Shown here one piece after another: positions 51,845 to 63,839 of a DNA stretch of 64,000 nucleotides. Below the pieces are notes generated by a model. That model saw only the letters and a list, made by a program, of their open reading frames with translations, ran no database searches and was not told the origin of the DNA. Source of the stretch: Channallabes apus (Eukaryota > Chordata > Actinopteri > Siluriformes > Clariidae). The position numbers and the translations under genes are program-made. Location: contig CM060115.1 in NCBI GenBank assembly GCA_030522415.1, forward strand, positions 12,224,815 through 12,288,814, given 5' to 3'. The first letter of the stretch is position 1, and every line of letters begins with the position of its first letter.

Positions 51845-52639
51845 ATTCCTAAAGTTCTCGGTGGTGAGTTTTGCTTCACAATCCCGTTCAAATACTACTA
51901 CTAATAATAACAATAATAATAAATATCATAATAGCATTACTGTTTAAAACTTCCCTTGTACATATTTTAAAGAACAAAAGTGTATTGAGTGTGGTTTTTA
52001 CGTTAAGACTGGTGCCTTCTCCACACTGTCAGGTGCCCCAAAAACCCCACTGATTTATAGTGTGAAGTCCTGACCACTTCCTTGACGTCATGCAACCAAG
52101 TTATCAACAGTCTATACCATGTATTTTTAAAGCAAAGTGTATTCGTTATATATCGTAAAGAAAATACACATTATGAGTGATGGCATCCAATCATTCAAGT
52201 TTTTGAATATACTGTATATGCGTGTCAATAATTGAAATTATTATTTTATTATCTTCTTAATCGTACATCGGCTTGTTATACTAATATATAAAAGATAAAC
52301 TGTATAGGGTTTTTAAACCACCTTATTTTAATCAGCTATAAAATCACATCTCACGCTTTAGTATCTTAACTAAAAAGGACATTCTAGCATCCATTTAGAT
52401 TTTTCCCCCACAAATGTAGTATTAATAATACTAATTATTATCACTTTATTGAAAAAGGAAGTTATTTACTGTACACCTGGCACCACTTCAAGTCAAATCA
52501 CAAAAATGAATATACACAATGTACAGCATGTACTGTAACAACATACAGTATACATAAAATGAAAATATAATATTCACATCATATCATATTCATATATTCA
52601 GTGTACACACAAGCACAGTAGTCATTAATAAACACCAGT

Positions 52640-53720
52640 GACCCAGTTCCATGGGTACTTGCCCATGTCATAGCATATTGTTTCCACCATGTTTGATGTG
52701 TTATGCTTTTGGTACCTAAGCACTTCCATTTCTTCACTATTACTCATCTCTTCTAATTATTCTGGTAATGTTATTTTCATTTCTCTAAAGAATCTTATTC
52801 CAGCACTAGACAGGTTTTTGAGGCTAACAAGCAACATCTAACCTGGCCTTTCTGTTCTTGAGGGGTCTCTTGATTGTAATGATACACGTTCCTACTCTAG
52901 ATTGTTCTTGCATACATGCATAGATGATATCAAGGAGCTTTTTTTTTTTTTCCACCAGGACATAATTCAGTTCATATCATCAATCACATAATAATCCCTT
53001 GTAGTTGACTTCTGTGGTCTTTAGGTATTGATGTGATCACCAATGAAGTATTTCTTTTTTAAGAATTTGTTGATTTGGTCATTTCAAACGATTCTGCTCT
53101 CTCTAAAGCTGCAAAGCCTCAGACCATCACACTACCACCAGCATGTTTGACTGTTCTCATGATGTTCTTTTTATGAAACACTGTGTTAGTTTTACACCAG
53201 ATGAAACTGGATGCATGCCTTCCAAAAAGGCATGTAAACTTTTGTCTCATCAGGCCACAGAATATTTGCCCAGAAGAATGTGAGATGAGTCTTTATGTTC
53301 TTTTTGGTCAGCAGTGGCTTTCACCTTGGAACTCTCCAATGGATGCTATTTTTGTCCCAGTCTCTTTCCTATTGTTGAGTCATGGATACTTGACCTTAAC
53401 TGAGGCAAGTGAGGCCTGCAGTTCTTTAGATGTTGTTCTGGGTTTTTTTGTGAGCTCCTGGATGAGTCATTGTTGTGTTCTTGGAGTAATTTGGGTAAAA
53501 CTTTCAAGTTCCACATTTTCTCCATTTGTGGAAAATGGCTCGCACTTAGGAATGGCTTGGTACCCTTTCCAGAATTTCTTTAGATGGTGTTGAGTTTTTT
53601 TTTTTTTTTTTAGATCTTTTAGCATACATCACTTTGTTAGACAGATTCTTTTAAGTGATTTCTTGATTAAACAGGTCTGTCAGTAATCACGCCTGGGTAT
53701 AGCAAGTGAAATTATCCTTG
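52640..53720 (-). pseudogene. Tc1 transposase remnant between copies C and D
   Basis: On the minus strand near 53125-53165 it reads NIMRTVKHAGGSVMV, the block before the second catalytic aspartate. The leader resembling 'cgtgattactgacagacctg' is near 53690. The plus-strand frame of 136 codons here is its antisense shadow. Confidence 0.75.
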
Positions 53721-53785
53721 TAAAATATTAAACTCTGTTTGATTATATGCTGTGCTGGATTCTGCAGCACATTGTCTTTACAATG

Positions 53786-54022
53786 TGTTGCTGTTGTTCT
53801 TTTGGCTGCTCCCTCATAGAGGGGTTGCCAAAGTGGACCATCCGATTCGCACAACATCTCGGCACAGGCTTTACATTGGACGCCCTTACTGACACAAACC
53901 TCTCATTTTTATCCAGGCTTGGCACTGCATCCAGTGGCTGGGGTTTGGGCATTGGGTGGGAATCAAACCCAGGCCTTCAGCATGGCATGCGAGGTACCTA
54001 CCATTGAGCCACATATGTCCTT
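53786..54022 (-). mobile_element. tRNA SINE with RTE-like body and tail
   Basis: On the minus strand it begins 'tgtggctcaatggtaggtac' and 'gggtttgattccc', a tRNA-like head. It then continues with a body that aligns to the RTE element's 5' region ('gtgtcagtaagggcgtcca') and 3' tail ('tggcaacccctctatgaggg', compare 3040-3050). This suggests mobilisation by RTE enzymes. Confidence 0.7.
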
Positions 54023-54144
54023 GCCATAAAAATGTAAAAAGTAAAAAAAAAAAAAAAAAGATAAATGAACTGCGAGATCTGTCAACATGCTTGCTGATAT
54101 GGAGAGGGAGAGAGACGCAATCACACTGTCAGAATGTTAAAAGG

Positions 54145-54150
54145 TTTATT
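54145..54150 (-). terminator. Candidate polyadenylation signal of copy D
   Basis: AATAAA within 'ctgtgaataaacc' on the minus strand, conserved with 38418-38423. The distance from the stop is about 1.08 kb against 0.49 kb in copy C because of added sequence. Confidence 0.5.
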
Positions 54151-55232
54151 CACAGAACAGAGAGGAATATACAGTAAGGCGTAAGGCAATGTCATGAGTA
54201 AACACAAATAATGAGGAATCAGGTACACCTGTTCAAAGAACATGAGCCATTTTAATGTTCTATTGATATTCAGAGAAAAAAAAAGAGCTGGAAATGTTAT
54301 AAATTTCCGGCAGAGAGCAATAGGATGTATTGCCAGATAACGACAAATGAAGAACTCAAAGAGAGGTAGAAGCGTTTGAAAGGGGGAAAAAATCAGAAAA
54401 CACAAATAGAAAATATTTGAAAACACAATGACAAATCAGAAAAAAATACTTAAGTATGGATTATAACATTAAATCTCAAGGCATCTGATAAAAAAAATTA
54501 CAGTATCTGGAAATAATGTTAATTTGTAAAGCTGAAAGGGTCGTCTCCTATTGGGGAACTAAGCAAAATCATCTGACTCACTTATACTGTAATAGTTGAA
54601 ATTCCCATCATTGGCAAATAACATTACAGAGCTGCTCATCTAAAAAAAGGAAGCTATAGGGTTTAGTTAAAGGGTCCCAAATCACATACTGAACACTACT
54701 AAATAGAATGTCGAACTTTCTAAATCCCAGTTGAGTATTGCAGTACAGTAATTAAAACTTGTAATGCATAGTGTACATATTGTATATTGTATATGTACAG
54801 TTTGTGAAAGCCTAGGATAAACCAAATAATTCAACATTTTACAAGACATTTTACTTCAAATATAACAAAAACTAAATTTGTAGATTTTTCTTAAAAGGGG
54901 TAAATAAGCACTAAGCAATAAGCATAAAGATAAGTCTAGATGAGTGAATATGAGTGAATGAATAACAAGTGTTTTTGTAGAAAAGGACATAGTTTTAATA
55001 TTTAACTACAGTCTACTAAGATACACTAATTAAGCTGGTAATGATGAGAAACAATTATAATATGATTCTCTACCTGACTCTGCTCTAACTACATATTTGA
55101 AAAGCCATCATTATTTGATTGGGTTAATCACATGTATACTACAAACATCAATAACTGACTATATCAGCATAAAGACAATCTATATTCTGTGTCATTTGGT
55201 GCTTTTGATATGAAAAATGCTGAATTATGAGA

Positions 55233-57932
55233 TTACATGACAGAGCAGCAGCATGTGGCCGGGTAGTTGTCAGTGTACACATAGTTCTCGCTCCCAAACA
55301 CAATGTAATTGTAGGACTTCTCTTTCCAAGTGTAGTTCACCTTGGTGACGGGAATCAGCTCGATGGTGTGACGCTGCAGGTCAGTAACGTGATAAATAAC
55401 ACCATGCAGGTTAAATTTAGTTTCAATGAACTTATGATGCTCTGATGTAAATAACTACTAAGACACACACTTTACTCTAATTCTAGCATGAAATCTTTAA
55501 CGAAATTGTTTTAAATTGATTCTCTGGAAACATTAATGTGCTGCTAACATCAGTACTAAAGAGTAGTAGTACTGTACCTGCTGCAGAATGCGAGAAGTCT
55601 GGAAATACTTGAATTGATGTTCTCGTATTAAGCGACTAGACTCTTGGTTTATTGTAGGATCAGGGAAACTCACCAATGGGGAAAGCTGAAAAACACATAC
55701 TGTATGTGTGCATGCACAAAAACACAAAGCACAATATAATACAGTCTCTTTGCCAGCTGCACTAAAGCTATACATGTTTGTGTATGTGGGTGTGAAAACT
55801 GTTTAAATACCTTGGACTGGGAGTCTGAGAAGATCGTCCTTCCAGAGACCTTCCAGAGAAACTCTGAATTCAGACCGCTCATCTGCTTCACCAAGCATTC
55901 CTTTCTATCAGTAGACCTGAGGAGAGCGAAACATGACAAGATACCAGGGGTAGCTCAGTGGTTAAGGCATTGGACTACGGTTCGGAAGATCCCAGGTTCA
56001 AACCCCACAACCACCAAGTTGCCACTGTTGGGCCCTTGAGCAAGGCCCTTAACCCTCAACTACTCAGATGTATAATGAGATAAAAATGTAAGTCGCTCTG
56101 GATAAGAGCGTCTGCCAAATGCCTAAATGTAAGTATCATAATTAAAAACTAAAAGCAGTAAGGATCTGCTGGAAAAAATAATTCTCAGCTTATTGAGAAG
56201 TTTGATAGGATTAGAAACATTGCTACAGAAACCATACACAGTTATTTTTAAATGGAAAGAAATGAAATATCATGTGGGGTCAGGGGTAGCTCAGTGGTTA
56301 AGGCATTGGACTACGGTTCGGAAGATCCCAGGTTCAAACCCCACAACCACCAAGTTGCCACTGTTGGGCCCTTGAGCAACGCTCTTAACTCTCAACTACC
56401 CTTACTGTGTAATGAGATTAAAAAAAAAATGTAAGTCACTCTGGATAAGATCGTCTGCCAAATGCCTAAATGTAAATGTGCCAGTATCAAACACTGTAAT
56501 AATAAAACGGTAAATAAGTTTGGCTTTGAGTCGGCATGTATTATACGATGGTTAAAAAAAAAAGCTTTGAGACAATTTAATTGAATAAATAAACAAAGCA
56601 AACTATAAAAACATAGTGTAACCAAAATGTCTAGATTGTTACAGTGCAACAAAAGTATTTATACCCTTTGAACTTTTCCACATTTTGTCATGTTACAAAT
56701 CAAAAGTAAATATATTTTATTGAGATTTTGTATGATAGACCAATACAAAGTGGCACATGATAGGAAGTGAAAGGAAAATGATAAATGGTTTTCAATATTT
56801 TTTACAAATAAAAATCTTTAAAAAAAAATCTCCTAAATTGCAAAAAAAAGTGTGTAATTTAAATTCAGTATACAGTAAATACAGCTGTTCTGCGAAGCCC
56901 TCAGCGGTTTGTTAGAGAACATTAGTAAACAAACAGCATCATGAAGCCCAAGGAACACATGAGACAGGTCAGGGATAAAGTTGTGGGAAAGTTTAAAACA
57001 GGGTTAGGTCATTTAAAAAATATATATCAGAAGCTTTGAACATCTTGTGGAGCCTGTCAAATCCATTATCTTAAAATGGAAAGAATACAGACCGTCCACA
57101 TAAACTGGCCAGCCGGAAAGCGAAAGCATTAATCAGAGAAGTAGCCAAGACTATGATAACTCTGGAGGAGCTGCAGAGATCCACAGCTCAGGTGGGAGAA
57201 TCTGTCCACACGTCGACTGTTAGTCGTGCTCTTCACAAACCTGGCCTATATGGAAGAGTGACAAGAGGAAAGCCATTGTTGAAAGAAAGCCATAAGAACT
57301 CTTGTTTGCGACAAGCCAAAATCGACCTTTTTAGTCTAAATGTAAAACGCTATGTGCTGCGGAAAACTAAGTAACTGTGCATGTTGGTGGCAGCATCATG
57401 TTGTGGAGATTCTTTTCTTCAGCAGGGACAGGGAAGCTGGTCAAAGTTGATGGGAAGATGGATGGAGCCAAATACATGGCACTCATATTAAAAAAACACT
57501 GTTAGAGTCTGCAAAAGACTTGAGACTGGGGCAGAGGTTCACCTTCCACCTACTGTACAACAACCCTTAACATACATCCAGAGCTACAAGACTTGAAAAT
57601 TGCTGTTCCCAGACGCTCTCCATTCAATCTGACTGAGCTGGAGCTATTTTGCAAAGAAGAATGGGCAAAAAAAATTTACTCTCTAGATGTGCAAAGTTGG
57701 TAGAGAAACAAGAAAGATAGCTCTTCAAAATATTAACTCAAGGGATTCAGCCCCCTTGTACATGTACATGTAGCCTCCCTCCCTTTAGGAATGTAAGTCT
57801 AATCTATTGAAAAAATTAATTAAACGCTGGAGATCTCACCATGTGATATTAAGTTTGTTGAAGAAATGAAGTTGTTTCTTCCCTTGACACTCTTCACATT
57901 GACAGGAGCCATGTCCACAGCACCTGTCACAG

Positions 57933-58013
<81 letters not shown>

Positions 58014-61000
58014 CTCTTGCCTTGTGTGTACAGTAGTTATGTTGTTCAGTATATTCTTGCATTAGGAATATCTGTTTAACCCTAATAGTTACAATACGTG
58101 TAGCGTACGTTATTCTTCCACGGCCACAACAGGACATGCAGATTTTAGGTCCGTAGCATGACCCAGTACCACCACACGAAAAGCAGACTGTCTGAAAACT
58201 TGTAGAGTTATGTTTCAAATTCAGTACATAATTAAATTATTAGAACATCTGTACTGTATAATTGTATAAGTTGCTACATAGCTTACTAAAGTCCACGACC
58301 AGCACACGCCATGCAGGTTTTCAATCCCAAGGAAAACCCTGCACCGCCACACTTGCGGCACAATTGCTAAAAGAGGATCATGTTTAACAGTAGACACATC
58401 ATTTACATTGTATTGCACATACAGTTGTACATTGTAAGTGTGGAGTAATGTATAATGAAGTAAGTGTAAGACTCACTTTTCCAGAGCCTGTACAGAGCGT
58501 GCATTGGTTCTTTCCTTTCCCCATACAGACATGGCAGGTCTAGGGATAAACATAGACAGGACATATAGACAGTAAATCACAGACACTCATCAGTGAATTC
58601 AATGTTTAATTTAAAGCCATCAGGCCAACTGGTGACAAATATGGGGGACATTTGTTTTTGTACCACATTGTAACATAGTGTAATAAATGACATGCAAAAC
58701 AACAGCATATGAACAACCTAACAATTCTGCTAGGGATTGACACCCCGTCCAGGGTGTACCCCACTTTTTCTCGAGTACCCTGGTATAGGCACAGGATAAG
58801 ATGTAAAGAGAGTGTGTGAGTAAATTTTGTTAAAAGTATTGTAGGAACTAAATTGACTTGTAGAAATATAATGAACAAAAAATATGAAAAATGAATAGAT
58901 GAATAAATACATTGTTAAAATCCTCCCTAGTATTCATTATACAATATTTTAACTCTATGTGTTGTGCAGATTAGGACCTCTGGTGTTCAAACAGATGCAT
59001 AATTATTAGAATGCACATAATATTTATTTATTTATTATTATGCATCATTACACCCTTAGCAGAGGTGTCAAGTAACGAAGTACAAATACTTCGTTACCTT
59101 ACTTAAGTAGAAAGTTTGGGTATCTATACTTTACTGGAGTAATTATTTTTCAGCCGAGTTTTTACTTCTACTCCTTACATTTTCACGCAATTATCTGTAC
59201 TTTCTACTTCTTACATTTTAAAAATAGCCTCGTTACTCCTATTTTATTTTCAGCTTGATAAATCGCGCCATCCGGATGGAGCGAATTTGATTGTGGTTGG
59301 ATGATGTAATGTTTGCATGTAGTTCTGTTCCAAGTTTTCTGTTCAGCATCCTGACTCTGACGTAAGCACGTCGAGCGGGACGGGGTAACTAAGCGTGTGT
59401 AATCTGTTACTGGGCATGCGCATGAGAGAACAAAAAAAGTAAACGGCACATTCGCTAACAACTCTGTTCGTCTATGTGATCTTTATTTTCTTCTATACCG
59501 AAGGGCGTTACAGATGAGAAGTATAAACATACCATTCCGACACCCTGTTGGTTGGTACGCGATCCATCGCACCTGCACATGACGTTACGTCACACACTCC
59601 AGCAAGGACGTTTGAATAAATTTGCATTTTCGGTTGATAAGGTTGTGATAAGTAGACGAAGATGTCCGTGATAGAGACTCAAGATTCGAGCGAAATGTCA
59701 CAACCAAGCACCAGCGAGGAAGGTAACAGCACCAGGAAGGTAACAGGAATGATGTATACGGTGTACACATACACATTTTATATATACATATATAAAACAA
59801 AAAAATATATATTATAATCACTTGGATGAATTCTTCATTCTGACAGCACTAATGTTTATTGTAGACAACCATACAAGGGTAATTGTTACTAAGCCTGCCC
59901 TGGGTGCACAAATTTTCTTGTATGTTGCCCTCACAGATTCCTGCAGCTAAACTTGGATGTACATTTACATTCCAATAAAGGTTACTGATGACATGCCTCT
60001 GAAGTTTGACTTTTTGCACCATTAAAATACTTACAGGCAACTAGTTATCATATCTTCTTCTCCATAAAACATGTTAATGCTCAGTAGTACACATATATGG
60101 TTCTTTAATGTATTTGCATTGTACTAAAATGCATTCTTTTTCAATTGCCATATACAGTATCCCAAATCACTATGGCCGTTAAAAAATACAACAAAAAAAA
60201 CCCACCACATTTTTATGAGGTGTTAGTGTACAGTAGTATATACAGTAGGCCCGTGGCACAGCCTAAGCTTTTATCCTTAATGCTTTTTCCCCCTCACGTT
60301 ACTTTTACTTTTATACTTTAAGTAGTTTTGAAACCAGTACTTTTACACTTTTACTTGAGTAAAAAGCTTGAGTTGATACTTCAACTTCTAAAGAAGTCTT
60401 TTTAAACCCTAGTATCTATACTTCTACTCAAGTAATGAATGTGAATACTTTTGACACCACTGACCCTTAGTGGAAGGTCTCTTGTGGACCATGTAGGGCT
60501 TGGAAATGAGTTGGGAACAGTGGTAGTTCAGCCAGCATGAAAGGCTGAGAGTTTAAGTCAGTAGGTTTTAATTTTTCTGGTTTCTCTACCTTGACAGAGG
60601 AAGTATACGGCACTCTAAAGTACTGCGTTTGATCCTTAAAGAAAGCCGGTGCTGGGGCTTTGATATTCCATAGAGTTGGAGCACGCTGGATACACGCATC
60701 CACAGGCTGACCTGAAACACATCACACACCATCTGGAGTTTTAGAATAATATTTAATCACAATTAAAGGCACAGTGATGACATGGTTCATTATAGTCTAT
60801 GTTATATTATAGAAAAAACATTATTCTGATTTTCTTTTAACGTGGTCCACCAGGCAAGTCATGTTTGAAGATGTTTTGTTTGAAAAATATCTTCAGCTTA
60901 GAAATAAAACTTTGGGGCTAATTTAGTTAAACTGATAGCTCCCAGTTTAATTTTGTACAAATCTAAATCATAGCACATGCAACAGAGAGAAAAGACCCTG

Positions 61001-62835
61001 ACCTTGTCTTATTAGGAGACCCAAAGCTTGAATTGCTTTACCTGTATACGGTTCATGACTCCAATCAGTAGATCTCATCTCAACAAAAGTCTCCAAACGA
61101 TACTATGGGGAAGGAACAGGTGGGGAATAAAGCAAAAGTTAAAAGAATTCAATTATAATCATTACATGAAAGAAACTATTTAGTTTCTTTTAATTAAATT
61201 AGCGGACTAACAACCTTGAAAACATTACTGTGCATTCATTTGAATAAAAGGAGACAGGAGGCCCTAAATAAATACAATGTCATAAAAACATGAATAAATA
61301 CGATGGTCACCATTGGCCTCCATGGTCCCTAGCTGGACTACAGAGGTCCTTCCTCTAAATTACTTTTTTATTATTTTTTTTATAATTAGAGTTAAAACAG
61401 TTAGTACTACAACATTGCACTTTGAGAATTTTGCATTTTCTATGAAATTCTGTAATGAAAGATATTAAATTTGGGAAATGGGAAAAATCTAGTAAATTAT
61501 TAGTATTTTTTTTTGTTCCACACCTTGTAGGTATTGAAGGGCTCTAAGCTGGTCATGACTCCATCTCGGGCCGGTGCAGATCTGTAACAGCTTTTACTGG
61601 ACGCGTAGCTAATAAGCGCATCACGTGCATCTTCCTCTGTAATGGAGGTTATACTGGAAACAAAGAACACAGACAACAGTAAGAGTGGCATGATTAGGCA
61701 CACAGAAAAATAGTATTTGAAATTTGCACATTTTCTTTGTTTATATCACACGTGAACATGAACAGATATCTAAAAATTGATTGACGGCCCTCCATTCGGC
61801 CAGATGTTGTAAATGAAAATTACATTGACACATTTGGCTAAATTCCATTCTTATGTTGTCACTGAAGGTCCTGTAGATCTAGTGCACAATGTGCATCACC
61901 TGCTGCTGCTCACTGATACTCAAAGAGTTTTGTTCAAGTTTTTATGTTTGTCAGGAGTTTGTCATCGTTCAAGTTGGATCAGCTATTTGCTGGTCAGTTA
62001 GTTGTTTACACACTAAGTGGAATTCCTCAACTATTGATGGTTGTGTTGTTGAAGTGAGCTCAGTTCATCCACCAATGGTTCTAGCACTCTCATTTAATTG
62101 TTTTTGCTGTTGTTCAATTCTACGGATGACATTGGACCAAAGGGTAGAGTATAAGTGGTGATTTTCAGGCTCTCACATTGTTTTGATCCATTTGGTCATT
62201 GTGGTTTTCAGGCACAACTCTGCTCACAGCATTTCAACTTGGTTTGAGGTCTGGACTTTGACTAAGCCATTACAAAACCATATTATTATTATTTTTTAGT
62301 CATTCTGATGTAGATTTACTAGTGTGCTTCAGATCATTGTCTTGTTGCATGACCACATTTTGACTAAGTTTTAGAAGTTGGACAGATGGCCGTACATTTG
62401 TCTCTAGAATTATCTGGTACAGAGAAGATCTTAGTGTATACTCTTCATACGGAGGAGTTCATAGTCAACTGAATGACTGCAAGGTGTCCAGGTCCTGTCG
62501 ATGCAAAACCAAGCTTAAATCTACCCCCCTACCAGGATTCTTGACCGTGAGCATGAGGTGTTTCTGATAAAATCCTGTGTGGTTGTCGCCAAGCATGGTG
62601 CTGTGCATTACGGCCAATATGGATCTGACTAGAAGACACGCACTCGTGTTGGCAACTGCCTTGATTGCCCTCTTGGCATTGTGTTTACACACACCTGAAT
62701 GCTCCAGACCAGCAAACGGGCAAAACTTCTGCTTTTATAGAGGTAATGATGACATGTTAATCAAAGGCTGACGATTAGCGACACCTGGATGCAACTTACC
62801 CTCTTAAATCCTGAAAGCATCCTAATATTGCCCAT

Positions 62836-62927
<92 letters not shown>

Positions 62928-63114
62928 GCACGGTAAAATACTTACATGTTTTTCACCTGTGGTTGTGAATTTACTGAATACTACAACCCGCTGTGATCAG
63001 ATGATTTTTTTATTATGTGTTTTACACAAAAATATAGAATTAAAAGAGGGGCTTACTTCCTGTTGTCTAAGGCAGGCAGGTGTGCGGAGGGCACTGGGGG
63101 AGGAGGAAGCTCTT
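55233..63114 (-). CDS. ssuh2: SSUH2-like protein, copy D (5' exon outside window)
   Basis: Exons in order: 63114-63057, 61653-61524, 61102-61042, 60711-60590, 58539-58477, then either 58366-58287 or 58191-58109, then 57932-57840, 55916-55811, 55685-55578, 55373-55233. All have AG/GT borders and agreeing phases. With a 25-base first exon like copy C it would be 328 codons (upstream twin). Blocks: [66 protein letters not shown]. The cysteine-rich region has six CxxC motifs ([16 protein letters not shown], two from the twin exon, CDRCCGHG, CEECQGK). The C-terminal part ends CCCSVM. The last intron has a 17-bp deletion next to the acceptor relative to copies A and C, but a usable 'gacctgcag' remains. 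No disabling change was seen. Confidence 0.9.
55947..56135 (+). mobile_element. Second-family tRNA SINE
   Basis: 'ggggtagctcagtggttaag' to 'ctgccaaatgcctaaatgta', in the intron between the 93-bp and 106-bp exons of copy D. A near-identical copy follows at 56283-56476, only about 150 bp away and in the same orientation. Confidence 0.9.
56283..56476 (+). mobile_element. Second-family tRNA SINE
   Basis: Tandem neighbour of 55947-56135 with a few substitutions and an A-run near 56420. Neither is present in the copy C intron. Confidence 0.9.
56640..57755 (+). mobile_element. Tc1-like remnant, orthologous to 40206-40935
   Basis: Starts 'aacaaaagtatttataccct'. Retains transposase scraps such as ITLEELQRSTAQVGESVHTS and TVSRALHKPGLYGRV (57153-57260). 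The copy C counterpart lost much of the middle. Same intron and orientation in both genes. Confidence 0.85.
57936..58010. repeat. (AC)n microsatellite
   Basis: Perfect AC run directly upstream, in gene orientation, of the 93-bp exon acceptor. It is longer than in copy C and replaces part of the polypyrimidine tract. Confidence 0.95.
58109..58191 (-). CDS. ssuh2: Copy D twin exon 2 (downstream alternative)
   Basis: Acceptor 'tttcag|ACAGTC', donor 'aac|gtacgc' (weaker than its twin's), 83 bp, phase 0 to 2. It encodes TVCFSCGGTGSCYGPKICMS and then CCGRGRI, with two perfect CxxCxGxG motifs. Joined to the exon at 57932 it gives an in-frame ACC threonine. It is homologous in position and phase to 21766-21684 in copy A. 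Confidence 0.75.
58287..58366 (-). CDS. ssuh2: Copy D twin exon 1 (upstream alternative)
   Basis: Acceptor 'tttag|CAATTG', strong donor 'ta|gtaagc', 80 bp, phase 0 to 2. It encodes QLCRKCGGAGFSLGLKTCMA and then CAGRGL, with two perfect CxxCxGxG motifs. Joined to 57932 it gives TAC (Tyr) and stays in frame. Joined to its twin at 58191 it gives TAA at the junction. Confidence 0.8.
59060..60462 (+). mobile_element. Non-autonomous Tol2-like hAT element with 8-bp target duplication
   Basis: The ends are CAGAGGTGTCAAGTAACG and (inverse) CAGTGGTGTCAAAAGTATTC, flanked by ACCCTTAG at 59052-59059 and 60463-60470. It is 1403 bp. The inside keeps a 26-codon start (ATG 59662, MSVIETQDSSEMSQPSTSEE) ending at a donor (AAG|gtaaca at 59739), perhaps the first exon of a lost transposase. 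The copy C intron shows the single uninterrupted target at 43510-43517. Confidence 0.93.
61860..62580 (-). mobile_element. Tc1-like remnants in copy D intron
   Basis: 61860-62090 matches copy C 45370-45560. 62185-62580 contains, inverted, decayed Tc1 leader and transposase text ('gatcattgtcttgttgcatg'). No coding capacity. Confidence 0.55.
62837..62921. repeat. (TA)n microsatellite
   Basis: About 85 bases of TA, the longest such tract in the window. Confidence 0.97.
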
Positions 63115-63839
63115 CTGCAATAAAACAGAGTTGAAAACAAACTACAGTTGATCAGTTTCTTCAGATTGAACATTTGACAAATCAGGATGGTTTGACTTAA
63201 AATTCAAGAAAATGGCTGTGGACTGTGTGCTGATGCAACCCGTATTGTAGCCTAATCTCCATCAATGAACAGTAGGTATTCTCAATAAAACTGAACTTTA
63301 TGTTAAATAAAACATATTTTCTGTTAAGCAATTGCACTTATGAACTCATAGCAAAGTTGTAGAAGGGACTTCTTTATGCTTAGAATGTTTAGTGTCACCT
63401 GAATGAGGACAGCTTCCTTTTGAACATTAGCATTATACAAAAAAAATTAATGGATTCCATGAAACACATAACATCTTTGGTTTGTTTATTTATGAAAGAA
63501 TGTACACTAATGATCAATAATGCATCAGTACACTGGTGACAGTATAACGGGCACCCAAGGCTCACCCAAGTCCGTGGGAACCAAAGGCCAGCCCATCCAG
63601 TCCAGTTCCACAAAAAAGTAAATGCAGCACAAAGCATTCTTGACTTGGACAGATGTTATCACATATATGATAAACACATCATTCAAAAAGGCTTCGGTGG
63701 CCTTTTTGTTGTTGTTGATTTGGCCAATCCATAGGTTTTTTTTCAGTATAATTCCCAAATTCACCATTTGAAATCAACTCCAGACCCTTTGTGTACTTAA
63801 TTTGTAAGCACAGAATGATGTGAAAAAGTATGTGTAAAG

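Noticed and set aside
53183..53593. Plus-strand frame of 136 codons
   Set aside because: Antisense of a decayed Tc1 transposase; the minus strand reads the GGGSVMV-type block.
55947..56020. Sequence resembling a tRNA gene (A and B boxes) with four occurrences
   Set aside because: The head continues into a conserved SINE body and LINE-like tail, and no clean cloverleaf with an aminoacyl stem can be formed. It is a SINE and not a tRNA gene.
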